From assembly GCA_043804635.1 (NCBI GenBank), contig JAZDIU010000027.1:1-44871 (forward strand): a stretch of DNA of 44,871 nucleotides. The letters are read 5' to 3'. The position numbers were made by a program, and so were the translations under genes. Of this stretch, positions 23,425-31,726 are shown in pieces; the first letter of the stretch is position 1, and each line of letters begins with the position of its first letter. The notes beneath the pieces were generated by a model. That model saw nothing but the letters and a program-made list of their open reading frames with translations. It was not told where the DNA came from and did no database searches. The stretch is from JAZDIU01 sp043804635. GTDB lineage: Bacteria > Chloroflexota > Dehalococcoidia > Dehalococcoidales > UBA2162.

Positions 23425-24990
23425 ATGGCAACAACCGAAGAACTGATTGAAGAATACCGTAAGAAGAGACAGAAAATACTCGATATGGGCGGTGCCGAAG
23501 CCATCAACAAACGCCACAAGGGAGGCCAATGGACCGCCCGTGAAAGGCTAGATTACTTTTTCGATAAGGGCACTTTCACCGAGATAGGAATATTCGTAAA
23601 AAATAGAACAACCGCCTTCGGTATGGCGGATAGAGAAATACCCGCCGAAGGCATCATCACCGGCTTCGGCAAAGTGAACGGTAGATACGTCGCCGCCATG
23701 GCGGAGGACTTTATGGCTATGGCCGGAACTTTCGGCGAGTATCACGGCAAGAAACTCGCCTATATTCTTGAACTGGCAAAAGAAAAGGGCTGGCCGTTCG
23801 TCGGTATGAACGATTCCGGCGGTGCCCGGCTCCAGGAAGGTATGGACACTCTGGAAAGCTACGGCTGGACTTTCAAATCGCAAATACTGGCTTCCGGTAT
23901 TATTCCGCAAATCGCCCTGCTGATGGGACCCTGCTTGGGCGGACAGGCTTATCACCCGGTGATGCAGGACTTCGTCATCCAGTGCAAGACCACCGGCTTT
24001 ATGGGAATCGCCGGTCCGGCTTTTGTCGAAACGCAGCTTGGTGAGAAAATCACCCTCGAAGAGCTATCCAGCTACAAAGCTCACGCCATCAAGTCGGGAT
24101 GCACCCACGTGGTCGCCGCCGACGATAAAGACGCCCTGGATAAATGCAAAACACTGCTCTCCTTCCTGCCGGCGAATAACCAGCAAAAGCCACCTCGTAT
24201 CGAAACCAAGGACGACCCGGCAAGAGCGATACCCGAGCTGAACAAAATCATCCCCGACAAGCCTACTCAGCCTTACGATATGAGGAAAATAATCAAGTCA
24301 GTCGTGGACGATGGCTTTTTCTTTGAAACGATGGCGCTGTACGCTAAGAGCGTCATTACCGGCTTTGCCCGCTTCAACGGCCGCCCGGTAGGTATCTTTG
24401 CCAACCAGCCGATGTGGGCTTCCGGCGTTATAGATATCGACGCCGCTGATAAGGGAGCACGGTTCATCAGGTTCTGCGACCTGTTCAATATACCGGTAAT
24501 CACACTGGTCGATTGCCCCGGCTATATGATCGGCTCCGAGCAGGACTGGAAAGGCATCTTAAGACACGGCGCCAAATTACTCTTCGCCTGGGCAGATGCC
24601 ACTATCCCGCTGGTCTCGATTATTGTTAGAAAGTCATACGCCGGCGCTCATTACGGGATGCTGGATAAAGCCATCGGTGCCGATTTCGTCTTCGCCTGGC
24701 CGACGTCGCGAGTTACCATCGTTGGTGCCGAGACTGCCGCCAGTGTTATTTTCGCCCGTGAAATCAGGGAATCGCCCAAACCGGAAGAGACTAAAGCCAG
24801 CCGGATAAAAGAATATAGCGAACTTTATGAAAATCCCTATGTCTCTGCCCAGCGCGGCTATACCGACGATATTATTTTACCCAGCGACACCAGAAAAAAA
24901 ATTAATGAAGCTCTAGACATCCTGGAAAATAAATGGGAGCGGGCATATAAGGCGAGACCCTGGCGCAAGTATTCTAATATCAACTTATGA
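23425..24990 (+). CDS. Acyl-CoA carboxylase beta subunit (carboxyltransferase)
   Basis: A 521-residue carboxyltransferase of the propionyl/methylmalonyl-CoA type with two crotonase-like halves. Oxyanion-site stretches GPCLGGQAYHPVMQDFVI (about 170-188) and SYAGAHYGMLDKAIGADF (about 410-427) are clear, as is AWPTSRVTIVGAE. It moves carboxyl between biotin and an acyl-CoA, in carboxylases, in transcarboxylase or in decarboxylase pumps. No biotin carboxylase, biotin carrier or membrane decarboxylase subunit lies in the window, so its role is open. TrpS precedes it and hisA starts 11 bases after its stop. Confidence 0.85.
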   Translation: MATTEELIEEYRKKRQKILDMGGAEAINKRHKGGQWTARERLDYFFDKGTFTEIGIFVKNRTTAFGMADREIPAEGIITGFGKVNGRYVAAMAEDFMAMAGTFGEYHGKKLAYILELAKEKGWPFVGMNDSGGARLQEGMDTLESYGWTFKSQILASGIIPQIALLMGPCLGGQAYHPVMQDFVIQCKTTGFMGIAGPAFVETQLGEKITLEELSSYKAHAIKSGCTHVVAADDKDALDKCKTLLSFLPANNQQKPPRIETKDDPARAIPELNKIIPDKPTQPYDMRKIIKSVVDDGFFFETMALYAKSVITGFARFNGRPVGIFANQPMWASGVIDIDAADKGARFIRFCDLFNIPVITLVDCPGYMIGSEQDWKGILRHGAKLLFAWADATIPLVSIIVRKSYAGAHYGMLDKAIGADFVFAWPTSRVTIVGAETAASVIFAREIRESPKPEETKASRIKEYSELYENPYVSAQRGYTDDIILPSDTRKKINEALDILENKWERAYKARPWRKYSNINL

Positions 24991-25001
24991 GGTGAAATAA
25001 A

Positions 25002-25718
25002 ATAGAAATAATTCCAGCCGTAGATATTAAAGATGGCAAATGCGTTAGGCTGTATCAGGGTAAATATAACCGGGAAACAATCTTCTCCAACGACCCCGTA
25101 GAAGTAGCCCTGAGATGGCAATCGATGGGTGTACCCCGGCTCCACGTTATAGACCTTAACGGAGCGGCACAAGGGGAGCCAGTTAATCTGGACATTATCA
25201 AAGAGATGGCAAGTGCCATATTAATCCCCATTCAGGTGGGCGGCGGCATACGGGAGATTGGAACCGTGGAGCAAATGCTCAGAATGGGCGTCGAGCGTGT
25301 CATCCTGGGAACAGTCGCCGTGGAAAACCCGGATATGGTGAAAGAATTGTGCCGCAACTTCAGCGAGGCGGTTATTATCAGCCTCGATTCAAAGGAAGGG
25401 AATATCGCTATTCACGGCTGGCTCCAGGACACGGAACTAAAAGTAATCGATTGGGCTAAATCCCTAGCCGAACTGGGCGTAAAGCGGTTTATCTATACCG
25501 ACATCAGCCGCGATGGCACGCTTACCGAACCCAATTTCACCGCCATCGCCGAGCTGCTGGATGAAATCAGGCTGCCGGTACTCGCCGCCGGTGGCATAAC
25601 ATCGATAACCCACCTTAAGATATTAAAGCAGCTCGGTGCTGAGGGCGCCATCGTGGGTAGAGCCATTTACAGCGGCGATATTAACTTGAAAAAGGCGTTA
25701 GCTGCCATTAACCAATAA
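25002..25718 (+). CDS. hisA: HisA, phosphoribosyl-formimino-AICAR isomerase, apparent ATA start
   Basis: A 238-residue TIM barrel that isomerises ProFAR to PRFAR in histidine synthesis. Catalytic Asp8 (IPAVDIKDG) and Asp129 (ISLDSKEG) are present, as are the phosphate loops GGGIR and AAGGIT. The family start (M-E-I-I-P-A) corresponds to an ATA codon at 25002-25004: no ATG, GTG or TTG lies between the upstream in-frame TGA (24993) and the conserved region. GAGGTG (24989-24994) is seven bases before the ATA, ideal spacing. The first in-frame ATG (25125) would remove 41 residues including Asp8. So AUA initiation or a mutated/misread ATG is implied. Confidence 0.85.
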   Translation: MEIIPAVDIKDGKCVRLYQGKYNRETIFSNDPVEVALRWQSMGVPRLHVIDLNGAAQGEPVNLDIIKEMASAILIPIQVGGGIREIGTVEQMLRMGVERVILGTVAVENPDMVKELCRNFSEAVIISLDSKEGNIAIHGWLQDTELKVIDWAKSLAELGVKRFIYTDISRDGTLTEPNFTAIAELLDEIRLPVLAAGGITSITHLKILKQLGAEGAIVGRAIYSGDINLKKALAAINQ

Positions 25719-25727
25719 AGGAAATCT

Positions 25728-25749
25728 AAGAGGGACGCAGCCCCTCTTT
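25728..25749 (+). terminator. Possible weak terminator after hisA
   Basis: AAGAGGG-ACGCAGC-CCCTCTT followed by TAATATT. The T run is short, so partial termination before hisI is possible. Downstream CCCCTTACC...AAGGGAAGGGG looks like a dispersed repeat. Confidence 0.35.
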
Positions 25750-25798
25750 AATATTACTTCCCCTTACCTTTAAGGGAAGGGGGACAAAGGGGGATGGG

Positions 25799-26128
25799 GT
25801 GATAAAACTAAAACTTAATCAGGACGGGCTTATTCCGGCGATAATCCAGGACAACGATACCGGCGAGGTTTTAATGCTTGGCTATATGAACCAGGAAGCA
25901 TTACGCCGGACTCTCACTGGTGATGACGTATGGTTTTATAGTCGCAGCCGGCAGGAGTTATGGCACAAAGGAGAGACCTCCGGGAACTTCCTTAAGAAAA
26001 CGGAGGTCTGGCTGGACTGCGATAACGATACGATTCTGATTAAAGCACATCCCCTTGGCCCCGTTTGCCACACCGGCAGCCAGACCTGTTTCTTTCAAAA
26101 ATTGACTGAAAAAGATATAGAGGGCTAG
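25799..26128 (+). CDS. hisI: Phosphoribosyl-AMP cyclohydrolase
   Basis: A 109-residue HisI, the zinc enzyme opening the purine ring of PR-AMP, without a fused HisE domain. Motifs WFYSRSRQELWHKGETSGN, DCDND (metal-binding Asp) and PVCHTGSQTCF (metal cysteines) are complete. GTG start at 25799 with GGGGGATGGG ahead. It lies 80 bases after hisA on the same strand; its end overlaps the convergent small membrane gene by four bases. Confidence 0.92.
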   Translation: MIKLKLNQDGLIPAIIQDNDTGEVLMLGYMNQEALRRTLTGDDVWFYSRSRQELWHKGETSGNFLKKTEVWLDCDNDTILIKAHPLGPVCHTGSQTCFFQKLTEKDIEG

Positions 26129-26307
26129 GCTAAAACAACAGCGGCGTACGTAGCGAAGATAACAATGGTTACCAGAGCAATGATACCTACAATTACGGCC
26201 AGCTTGCGACGTCCTACCTTATAACCCAGGTAATCACCCAGAGCCATCGCTGCCATTACAGCTACTACGATCTCAACCATGGTGATGGCTTCCTTTAAAG
26301 AAGACAT
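26125..26307 (-). CDS. Small two-helix membrane protein
   Basis: 60 residues: a short amphipathic start (MSSLKEAI), one hydrophobic helix (about 10-25, MVEIVVAVMAAMALG), a basic turn (YKVGRRK) and a second helix (about 36-58). GAGGAGG in the end of the preceding gene lies about 11 bases before the ATG at 26307. It starts three bases after the stop of the winged-helix-like gene, so the two form an operon just after ftsZ. Function unknown. Confidence 0.6.
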   Translation of the reverse strand: MSSLKEAITMVEIVVAVMAAMALGDYLGYKVGRRKLAVIVGIIALVTIVIFATYAAVVLA

Positions 26308-26310
26308 AGA

Positions 26311-26649
26311 TTACTGTGCCTCCTCGAGTAAGTTTTTCCATTCAGACCAATTAAGTCCGGCAAGGTTCAAAACCTGACGGCTCAATGAATCTTTCTCAGT
26401 TAACGAATAGACAGGTAAACCATTCTCAACTGTTACCCGGACTACCCCATTGCCGACCAGATAATTTAGAGCCCTTTCAGTTTGAGGCCTGCCGGTTTCC
26501 AATGCCTGAATAATAGCTAACCGGCTAAAACGGGTAAGCGGATGCCTGCCCATGAACCGAAGCAGTTCCAAAAGGCAATGCTGGTCTCCTATATATTCAT
26601 CGACAAATTGACCTAATTGTTTGCCAATCGCAATCGTGGTAATAGTCAT
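26311..26649 (-). CDS. Winged-helix-like small protein downstream of ftsZ
   Basis: About 112 residues. Residues about 20-90 fit a winged helix: LLELLRFMGRHPLTRFSRLA, ALETGRPQTERALNYLVGNG, then a beta pair VVRVTVENGLPVYSLT. It may bind DNA. ATG at 26649 is chosen: AAGGTG is six bases upstream, while the earlier TTG at 26664 would lie in the T run of the ftsZ terminator. Its transcript must come through that terminator or from its own unseen promoter. Coupled to the next small membrane gene. Function unknown. Confidence 0.55.
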   Translation of the reverse strand: MTITTIAIGKQLGQFVDEYIGDQHCLLELLRFMGRHPLTRFSRLAIIQALETGRPQTERALNYLVGNGVVRVTVENGLPVYSLTEKDSLSRQVLNLAGLNWSEWKNLLEEAQ

Positions 26650-26661
26650 ATCACACACCTT

Positions 26662-26712
26662 CAAAAAAAGAATAGGGAGCGGCGGAGATTTGGGCTTACC
26701 CGGCCGCTCCCT
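26662..26712 (-). terminator. Rho-independent terminator of the ftsAZ operon
   Basis: Minus strand: AGGGAGCGGC pairs with GCCGCTCCCT (26712-26703 with 26683-26674) around a 19-base loop, followed by TATTC and seven Ts (26669-26663). It starts 11 bases after the ftsZ stop. Confidence 0.85.
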
Positions 26713-26723
26713 GTTGAAAAAGA

Positions 26724-27827
26724 TTAGTGGACCGAGTTATATGTTTGGTGAGACACCCGTTGACCCGGCAAGACACGTCTCTGTCTCAAGAAGGATGGAA
26801 TATCAAGCTCGTCACTCTTTATCCCCTTGAGCAGTTTAGTCATTTCCTTTTCTCGGGCACTGCCGGTCAGTACATCCTTAGTGGTGAAGCCGGTAGCGAT
26901 AAGCGTAATTCTGACCTCGTTGCCCATATTCGGGTCGAGGATAACACCGAAGATAACGTTAGCATCGGGATCGACCGCCTGGCGGATAACTTCAGCCGCC
27001 TCGTTTACCTCGAATAGAGAAAGGCTTGTGCCACCGGCGATGTTAAATAAGACGCCCCTGGCCCCGTCTATCGAAACATCAAGAAGCGGGCTTGCCAAGG
27101 CTTCTTTAGCCGCATCCGCAGCACGATTCTGACCCGAACCACGTCCGACTGACATCCAGGCTGGGCCAGCGTCCTTCATAATGGCTCTGATATCGGCGAA
27201 ATCCAGGTTGACCAGGCCGGGAACCGTTACTACTTCAGCTATTGCCTGGACTCCATGATGCAGAACTTCATCAGCCATCTTGAAAGCGCTGTCCACACCG
27301 GTCTTCTGGTCGCAAAGCTCGAGCAAGCGGTCATTGGGAATAATAATCAGGGTATCTACCTTATCCATAAGCTGGATGATGCCCTCTTCGGCGTTCCGGT
27401 TCCGGTGAGCGCCCTCGAAGCTGAATGGTTTAGTAACTATAGCAATAGTAAGGGCACCACTTTGCTTGGAAATCTCAGCCGCAATCGGAGCCGAACCGGT
27501 GCCAGTGCCGCCACCCATACCGGCAGTAATGAACACCATATCCGAGCCGGAAATTACTTGTTTAATTTCATCGCGGCTTTCTTCGGCAGCTTTCCGACCC
27601 ATTTGATGGTCTCCGCCGGCACCAAGACCGCGGGTAATCCGCTCACCGAGCTGCATACGTATAGCTGCTTCGGTAATCGCCAGGTGCTGGGCATCGGTAT
27701 TCATTGCTATAAACTCGACGCCCCGGATTTGCTCCCGAACCATTCGGGTAACCGCATTACAACCAGCCCCACCCATACCGATAACTTTTATCTTCGCTCC
27801 GCTGGGAACATAACTCGTTTTCGCCAT
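26724..27827 (-). CDS. ftsZ: Cell division GTPase FtsZ
   Basis: A 367-residue tubulin homologue that forms the division ring. Seen: GMGGAGCNAVTRM near 17-29, the tubulin signature GMGGGTGTGSAP (about 103-114), the T7 loop region VNLDFADIRAIM, and the C-terminal peptide DIPSFLRQRRV that binds FtsA and other partners, followed by a short extra tail. AAGGAGGAG stands before the ATG. It lies 30 bases after ftsA and ends in a strong terminator. Confidence 0.97.
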   Translation of the reverse strand: MAKTSYVPSGAKIKVIGMGGAGCNAVTRMVREQIRGVEFIAMNTDAQHLAITEAAIRMQLGERITRGLGAGGDHQMGRKAAEESRDEIKQVISGSDMVFITAGMGGGTGTGSAPIAAEISKQSGALTIAIVTKPFSFEGAHRNRNAEEGIIQLMDKVDTLIIIPNDRLLELCDQKTGVDSAFKMADEVLHHGVQAIAEVVTVPGLVNLDFADIRAIMKDAGPAWMSVGRGSGQNRAADAAKEALASPLLDVSIDGARGVLFNIAGGTSLSLFEVNEAAEVIRQAVDPDANVIFGVILDPNMGNEVRITLIATGFTTKDVLTGSAREKEMTKLLKGIKSDELDIPSFLRQRRVLPGQRVSHQTYNSVH

Positions 27828-27857
27828 TTTTTCTCCTCCTTCATTAATATATGTAAT

Positions 27858-29060
27858 TTATTTAAATAGTCGGAAAAACCGGGAGATTAGATTTGTTAGA
27901 CCGCCCTGGGTCTGCCACTTCGGTGCTTCTTTGTTCTTCAGCTTCCACAGTAGAAGTCCGACGCTGGTAGCGTAGGCCGGGTCGCGCAGGACATCCGAGA
28001 CACCATACAGACTCATCGGTGTACCTATTCTTACCGGCAAACGAGTTACATCGTGAGCCAGTTCGGCGATACCGGGAAGATTGGATGAACCGCCGGTTAG
28101 TACTATTCCCGAAGGAACAAATTTGGCGTAATCGGTATGCGGCAGCTCCATCACCATGAGCCGGGTAAGCTCTTCGACCCGGATACGAATAATTTCGGAA
28201 AGATCACGGTATGAAATGGTATGACCGTCCTGGACTAATGGCCTATCGGCTTCTTTCTCATCACGGATAGGCATCACATTACCATACTTCTTCTTCATCT
28301 CCTCTGCCAGCTCAAAGGAAAGCCCGAGACCGACAGAGATGTCGCGGGTGATAGAATGTCCGGCAACGGGTATGACGGCGGTATGGAAAATAGTGTTATC
28401 CTTGAAGATGGCGATATCAGTCGTGCCGCCGCCGATATCAGCGATAATGGTGCCATTCATTTTCTCCTCATCGTCAAGAACAGCTTCAGCCGAAGCCAGA
28501 GGCTCCATCACCAGGTCATCGATATCGACACCGACGCCGCGGATACATTTGGTCAGGTTCTGCACCGAAGTTACGGCAGCGGTAACGATGTGTGTCTCAA
28601 CATCCAGGCGGAAGCCATGCATACCGACCGGGTTCTTAACCCCTTCCTGACCATCGACAGCGTAAGTACGGGGTATAATATGTAGGACTTTCTGTTCGCT
28701 GGGGACTTTTATAGAACGAGCTACATCGAGGACACGCTTTAAATCTTGAGGACGTACCAACTGATCGTTACGGGTAATGGCAATAGCGCCGCGGCTGTTT
28801 ACCGAACTAATATGCCGTCCGGTAATACCAATGTAGGCCGATTCCAGTTTAAAGCCGGCGCTTTGTTCTGCTTTTCTGACCGACTCCCGGATGGCCTCCT
28901 TTGCCTCGCCGACATTAACGACTAAACCTTTCTGTAATCCCCGGGACGGAGCTATGCCGACCCCGAGTATACGGGGAATGGTAGCGCCGTCAGTATCGGC
29001 CATTATGGTACAAACTTTAGTTGTACCAACATCGATTGCGGCAACTCTACTTCTTTTCAT
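27858..29060 (-). CDS. ftsA: Cell division protein FtsA
   Basis: A 400-residue actin-like ATPase that tethers FtsZ to the membrane. Phosphate-1 (AAIDVGTTKVCTIMA), SHS2/1C domain (about 80-160), phosphate-2 (IADIGGGTTDIAIF) and adenosine (GIVLTGGSSNLPG) motifs are present. It ends in an amphipathic helix (GLTNLISRFFRLFK), the membrane-targeting sequence. It lies between a 70-residue gene (30-base gap) and ftsZ (30-base gap). Confidence 0.95.
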   Translation of the reverse strand: MKRSRVAAIDVGTTKVCTIMADTDGATIPRILGVGIAPSRGLQKGLVVNVGEAKEAIRESVRKAEQSAGFKLESAYIGITGRHISSVNSRGAIAITRNDQLVRPQDLKRVLDVARSIKVPSEQKVLHIIPRTYAVDGQEGVKNPVGMHGFRLDVETHIVTAAVTSVQNLTKCIRGVGVDIDDLVMEPLASAEAVLDDEEKMNGTIIADIGGGTTDIAIFKDNTIFHTAVIPVAGHSITRDISVGLGLSFELAEEMKKKYGNVMPIRDEKEADRPLVQDGHTISYRDLSEIIRIRVEELTRLMVMELPHTDYAKFVPSGIVLTGGSSNLPGIAELAHDVTRLPVRIGTPMSLYGVSDVLRDPAYATSVGLLLWKLKNKEAPKWQTQGGLTNLISRFFRLFK

Positions 29061-29090
29061 ATATATCTTCTCCTTCAGCCGACTGGTCGG

Positions 29091-29303
29091 CTACCCTCTC
29101 TGCTCTCTGTAGTGGACATTCCACTTGCCGCAGAGCATATTAATGTAGTTCTTGAACTCCGGGTTCGGTGACCGATAGAGTTCTGCCAGAAAACCATGCA
29201 GCAGTTCGCCGCCGGTCATCCCCGGCGCCGGGTCTTCCGGCCCAGGCAAGTTGACGTAGACCATTTCCGTCATCAGTTTTTGGTATTCGATTGCCTGTCC
29301 CAA
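29091..29303 (-). CDS. Small protein at the head of the ftsA-ftsZ operon
   Basis: 70 residues starting MGQAIEYQKLMTEMVYVNLP and ending in NMLCGKWNVHYREQRG. No membrane helix or known domain. The TTG start at 29303 is supported by GGAGGTG seven bases upstream, a strong site. It is the first gene before ftsA with even 30-base spacing, so it is likely translated with the division genes. Whether it acts in division is unknown. Confidence 0.55.
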   Translation of the reverse strand: MGQAIEYQKLMTEMVYVNLPGPEDPAPGMTGGELLHGFLAELYRSPNPEFKNYINMLCGKWNVHYREQRG

Positions 29304-29460
29304 TGTAGCTCACCTCCTTCAATATTTTTTGGAATTTACGCATAATGGTAAACGTGTCCAAAGCTGTGGGTCAATAATTGTCCTTTCCAGTTCCACTTAA
29401 TATTTCAGATAATTCCATAACATTTAACCCTATTACCATAGAAAAAAGATGACTTACCTA

Positions 29461-29489
29461 TTGAAATTCCACACTGATCCCTATATAAT
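29461..29489 (+). promoter_or_regulatory. Promoter of the DUF5343-malQ operon
   Basis: TTGAAA (29461-29466), 17-base spacer, TATAAT (29484-29489). It supports the internal start at 29512 for the DUF5343 gene, since an earlier start at 29449 would precede transcription. Confidence 0.6.
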
Positions 29490-29511
29490 AGGTGACAACC
29501 GAGGGTATTAT

Positions 29512-30192
29512 ATGGTCGAAGAAAAGAAACGGCGCTTACCTCCTTATGTCTCCTATCGGACTTTCCGTAACTTCCTTGACCGGCTGGGGCAGCAGCAAGT
29601 ACCAGCTAGAATCGACCGCAGTTTCTGGGGCGATTTGCTCTCAGGAAGCAACGGCACTCAGCTTATGGCCGCTCTGCACTTCCTAAATCTTATCGATGCC
29701 AATAATCGTCCGACTCCGTTATTAAGACAACTAGTTACAGCTAAGACGGAACAGAGAACTCAACTCTTTAGAGAAATTACCAACCAATCTTTTAACTTCG
29801 CTTTGAAGGGATTGAGCGATACTCAAAATGCCACCTATGCCCAGCTACAAGAGGTCTTTCACGATACTTTCCAGCTAGCCGATGACGTCAGCCGCAAGTG
29901 CATTAAGTTCTTTACCGCCCTATCCAGCGATGCCGGAATCCCCCTCTCTCCGTTTATCACCAAGCGAATGAGGTTAATTCAAACTGGAACTAAGAGTTCT
30001 GGTAAGAGGGTTGGTAATAGGACAAATCGGAATATAAATATTCCACAGAGTGTGGAAAAAGTTCCAAGTAAAGATGGCTGGAACGAACAATTGCTAGCTA
30101 AATTCCCCACTTTTGACCCTTCTTGGTCTGAAGAAATCAAGGAAAAGTGGTTTCAGGCTTTTGACGAGTTGCTAAAACGGGGCGCGATATGA
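29512..30192 (+). CDS. DUF5343-family protein coupled to malQ
   Basis: 226 residues from ATG 29512, chosen for its GAGGG and for the promoter just upstream. The N-terminal part matches DUF5343 (LPPYVSYRTFRNFLDRL, IDRSFWGDLLSGSNGTQL, HFLNLIDANNRPTPLL). The C-terminus is polar with a short linker (about 165-195) and a final helical segment. The fold resembles a winged helix at the N-terminus, but function is unknown. Its TGA overlaps the malQ ATG (ATGA), so the two proteins are made together. Confidence 0.7.
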   Translation: MVEEKKRRLPPYVSYRTFRNFLDRLGQQQVPARIDRSFWGDLLSGSNGTQLMAALHFLNLIDANNRPTPLLRQLVTAKTEQRTQLFREITNQSFNFALKGLSDTQNATYAQLQEVFHDTFQLADDVSRKCIKFFTALSSDAGIPLSPFITKRMRLIQTGTKSSGKRVGNRTNRNINIPQSVEKVPSKDGWNEQLLAKFPTFDPSWSEEIKEKWFQAFDELLKRGAI

Positions 30193-31712
30193 ACTTCCCG
30201 CGGGCAAGCGGTATTCTTTTGCACCCCACTTCCCTACCCGGTCTTTTCGGAATCGGTAACTTAGGTAATGAGGCTTATCGTTTTGCCGATTTCTTGGAAA
30301 ACAGCGGACAACATCTCTGGCAAGTTTTACCACTAGGACCGACCGGTTATGGGGACTCCCCCTACCAGAGTCTTTCCATCTTTGCTGGCAATCCCCTACT
30401 CATAAGTCCCGCTGTCCTGGTAAAAGACAAATTCCTGGAACTACCGGACCAAAAAGATATTCCCCTTTTTTCTGAGCAAAGTGTGGATTACGGCTCGGTA
30501 ATAAACATCAAGACGTCTCTTTTTAGGAGATCCTTTGAGATTTTCCAAAAAAAAGCCGCTATTACCGAACAAAAGCAATTCACATCCTTTTGCGAAGAGA
30601 ATGCCCTCTGGCTCGAGGATTATTCTCTCTTTATGGCATTAAAAGAGGCACATCATCTGACCGCCTGGAATACCTGGGAAGAAGACACCAGAAAGCGCGA
30701 GCCAAAGGCTCTTAATGAATGGAGGATGAAACTAGCCGGCGGAATCAGATTTCACCAGTACCAGCAGTTCCAGTTCTTCAAGCAATGGTCCGAGCTGAAA
30801 AAATACTGTACCGAACGCAGCATAAAGCTGATTGGTGATATTCCCATCTTTGTGGCTATGGATAGCGCCGAGGTATGGTCGCACCCTGAGATGTTCTATC
30901 TGGACGAAGCTGGCAAGCCAACGGTTGTTGCCGGTGTGCCGCCCGATTACTTCAGCGAGACCGGCCAGCTCTGGGGAAATCCAATTTATCGCTGGGATGT
31001 AATGGCAAAAGACGGCTTTAAATGGTGGATCGAACGCTTCCGAGCGACACTCAAACTGGTGGACATCGTCCGAGTCGACCATTTTCGGGGTTTTGAGAAA
31101 TACTGGGAAGTACCGGCTCAAGAGACGACGGCAATTAACGGCCGCTGGGTCGCAGGACCGGGAGTCGAGCTTTTTCTTGCTGTCCAGAAAGCCCTCGGCG
31201 AATTACCTATCATCGCTGAAGACCTGGGAGTAATCACTCCTGATGTAGAAGCCCTCAGAGACCGTTTTGGCTTTCCCGGGATGAAAGTCCTGCAATTCGC
31301 TTTCAGCACCGATTCCAAGACCAACAAATACCAGCCGCACAATTATCCCGGGAATTGTGTTGTTTATACCGGCACCCACGATAACAACACCACAGTCGGC
31401 TGGTTCAAAGGAGACGATATCGTAGATAACGCCCAGAACAAAGAGAAAAGAAGGAAAGAGACCAGACTCGCCCTGGATTATATGGGAACGGATGGCAGCG
31501 AAATCAACTGGGATTTCATCCGACTGTCTCTGATGTCCGTAGCAGATACGGTTATCATTCCTCTCCAGGATGTCCTGGGGCTGGGCGGCGAAGCCAGAAT
31601 GAACCATCCAAGTACTAAAGAAGGCAACTGGCGCTGGCGCTTTACTTCTGATATGCTAACCGATGAAATTACCACCAGATTGAAAAAATTGACCAAGCTT
31701 TACGAGAGATAA
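30189..31712 (+). CDS. malQ: 4-alpha-glucanotransferase (amylomaltase, GH77)
   Basis: A 507-residue GH77 enzyme that transfers alpha-1,4-glucan segments, recycling maltodextrins or glycogen. Motifs: RASGILLHPTSLPGLFGIG at the start, YGDSPYQSLSIFAGNP, the nucleophile region DIVRVDHFRGFEKYWEVP, the acid/base region IIAEDLGVITPDVE, and TGTHDNNTTVGWF. No other glycogen gene is in the window. Overlaps the DUF5343 stop by four bases; the DUF4405 gene follows after 14. Confidence 0.95.
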   Translation: MNFPRASGILLHPTSLPGLFGIGNLGNEAYRFADFLENSGQHLWQVLPLGPTGYGDSPYQSLSIFAGNPLLISPAVLVKDKFLELPDQKDIPLFSEQSVDYGSVINIKTSLFRRSFEIFQKKAAITEQKQFTSFCEENALWLEDYSLFMALKEAHHLTAWNTWEEDTRKREPKALNEWRMKLAGGIRFHQYQQFQFFKQWSELKKYCTERSIKLIGDIPIFVAMDSAEVWSHPEMFYLDEAGKPTVVAGVPPDYFSETGQLWGNPIYRWDVMAKDGFKWWIERFRATLKLVDIVRVDHFRGFEKYWEVPAQETTAINGRWVAGPGVELFLAVQKALGELPIIAEDLGVITPDVEALRDRFGFPGMKVLQFAFSTDSKTNKYQPHNYPGNCVVYTGTHDNNTTVGWFKGDDIVDNAQNKEKRRKETRLALDYMGTDGSEINWDFIRLSLMSVADTVIIPLQDVLGLGGEARMNHPSTKEGNWRWRFTSDMLTDEITTRLKKLTKLYER

Positions 31713-31726
31713 CCAGACCATAAACA

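Noticed and set aside
25125..25718. hisA starting at the first in-frame ATG
   Set aside because: It would lose Asp8 and the first two barrel strands; the conserved sequence and a well-spaced GAGGTG point to 25002.
26650..26664. TTG start at 26664 for the winged-helix-like gene
   Set aside because: It lies in the terminator T run; ATG 26649 has AAGGTG six bases upstream.
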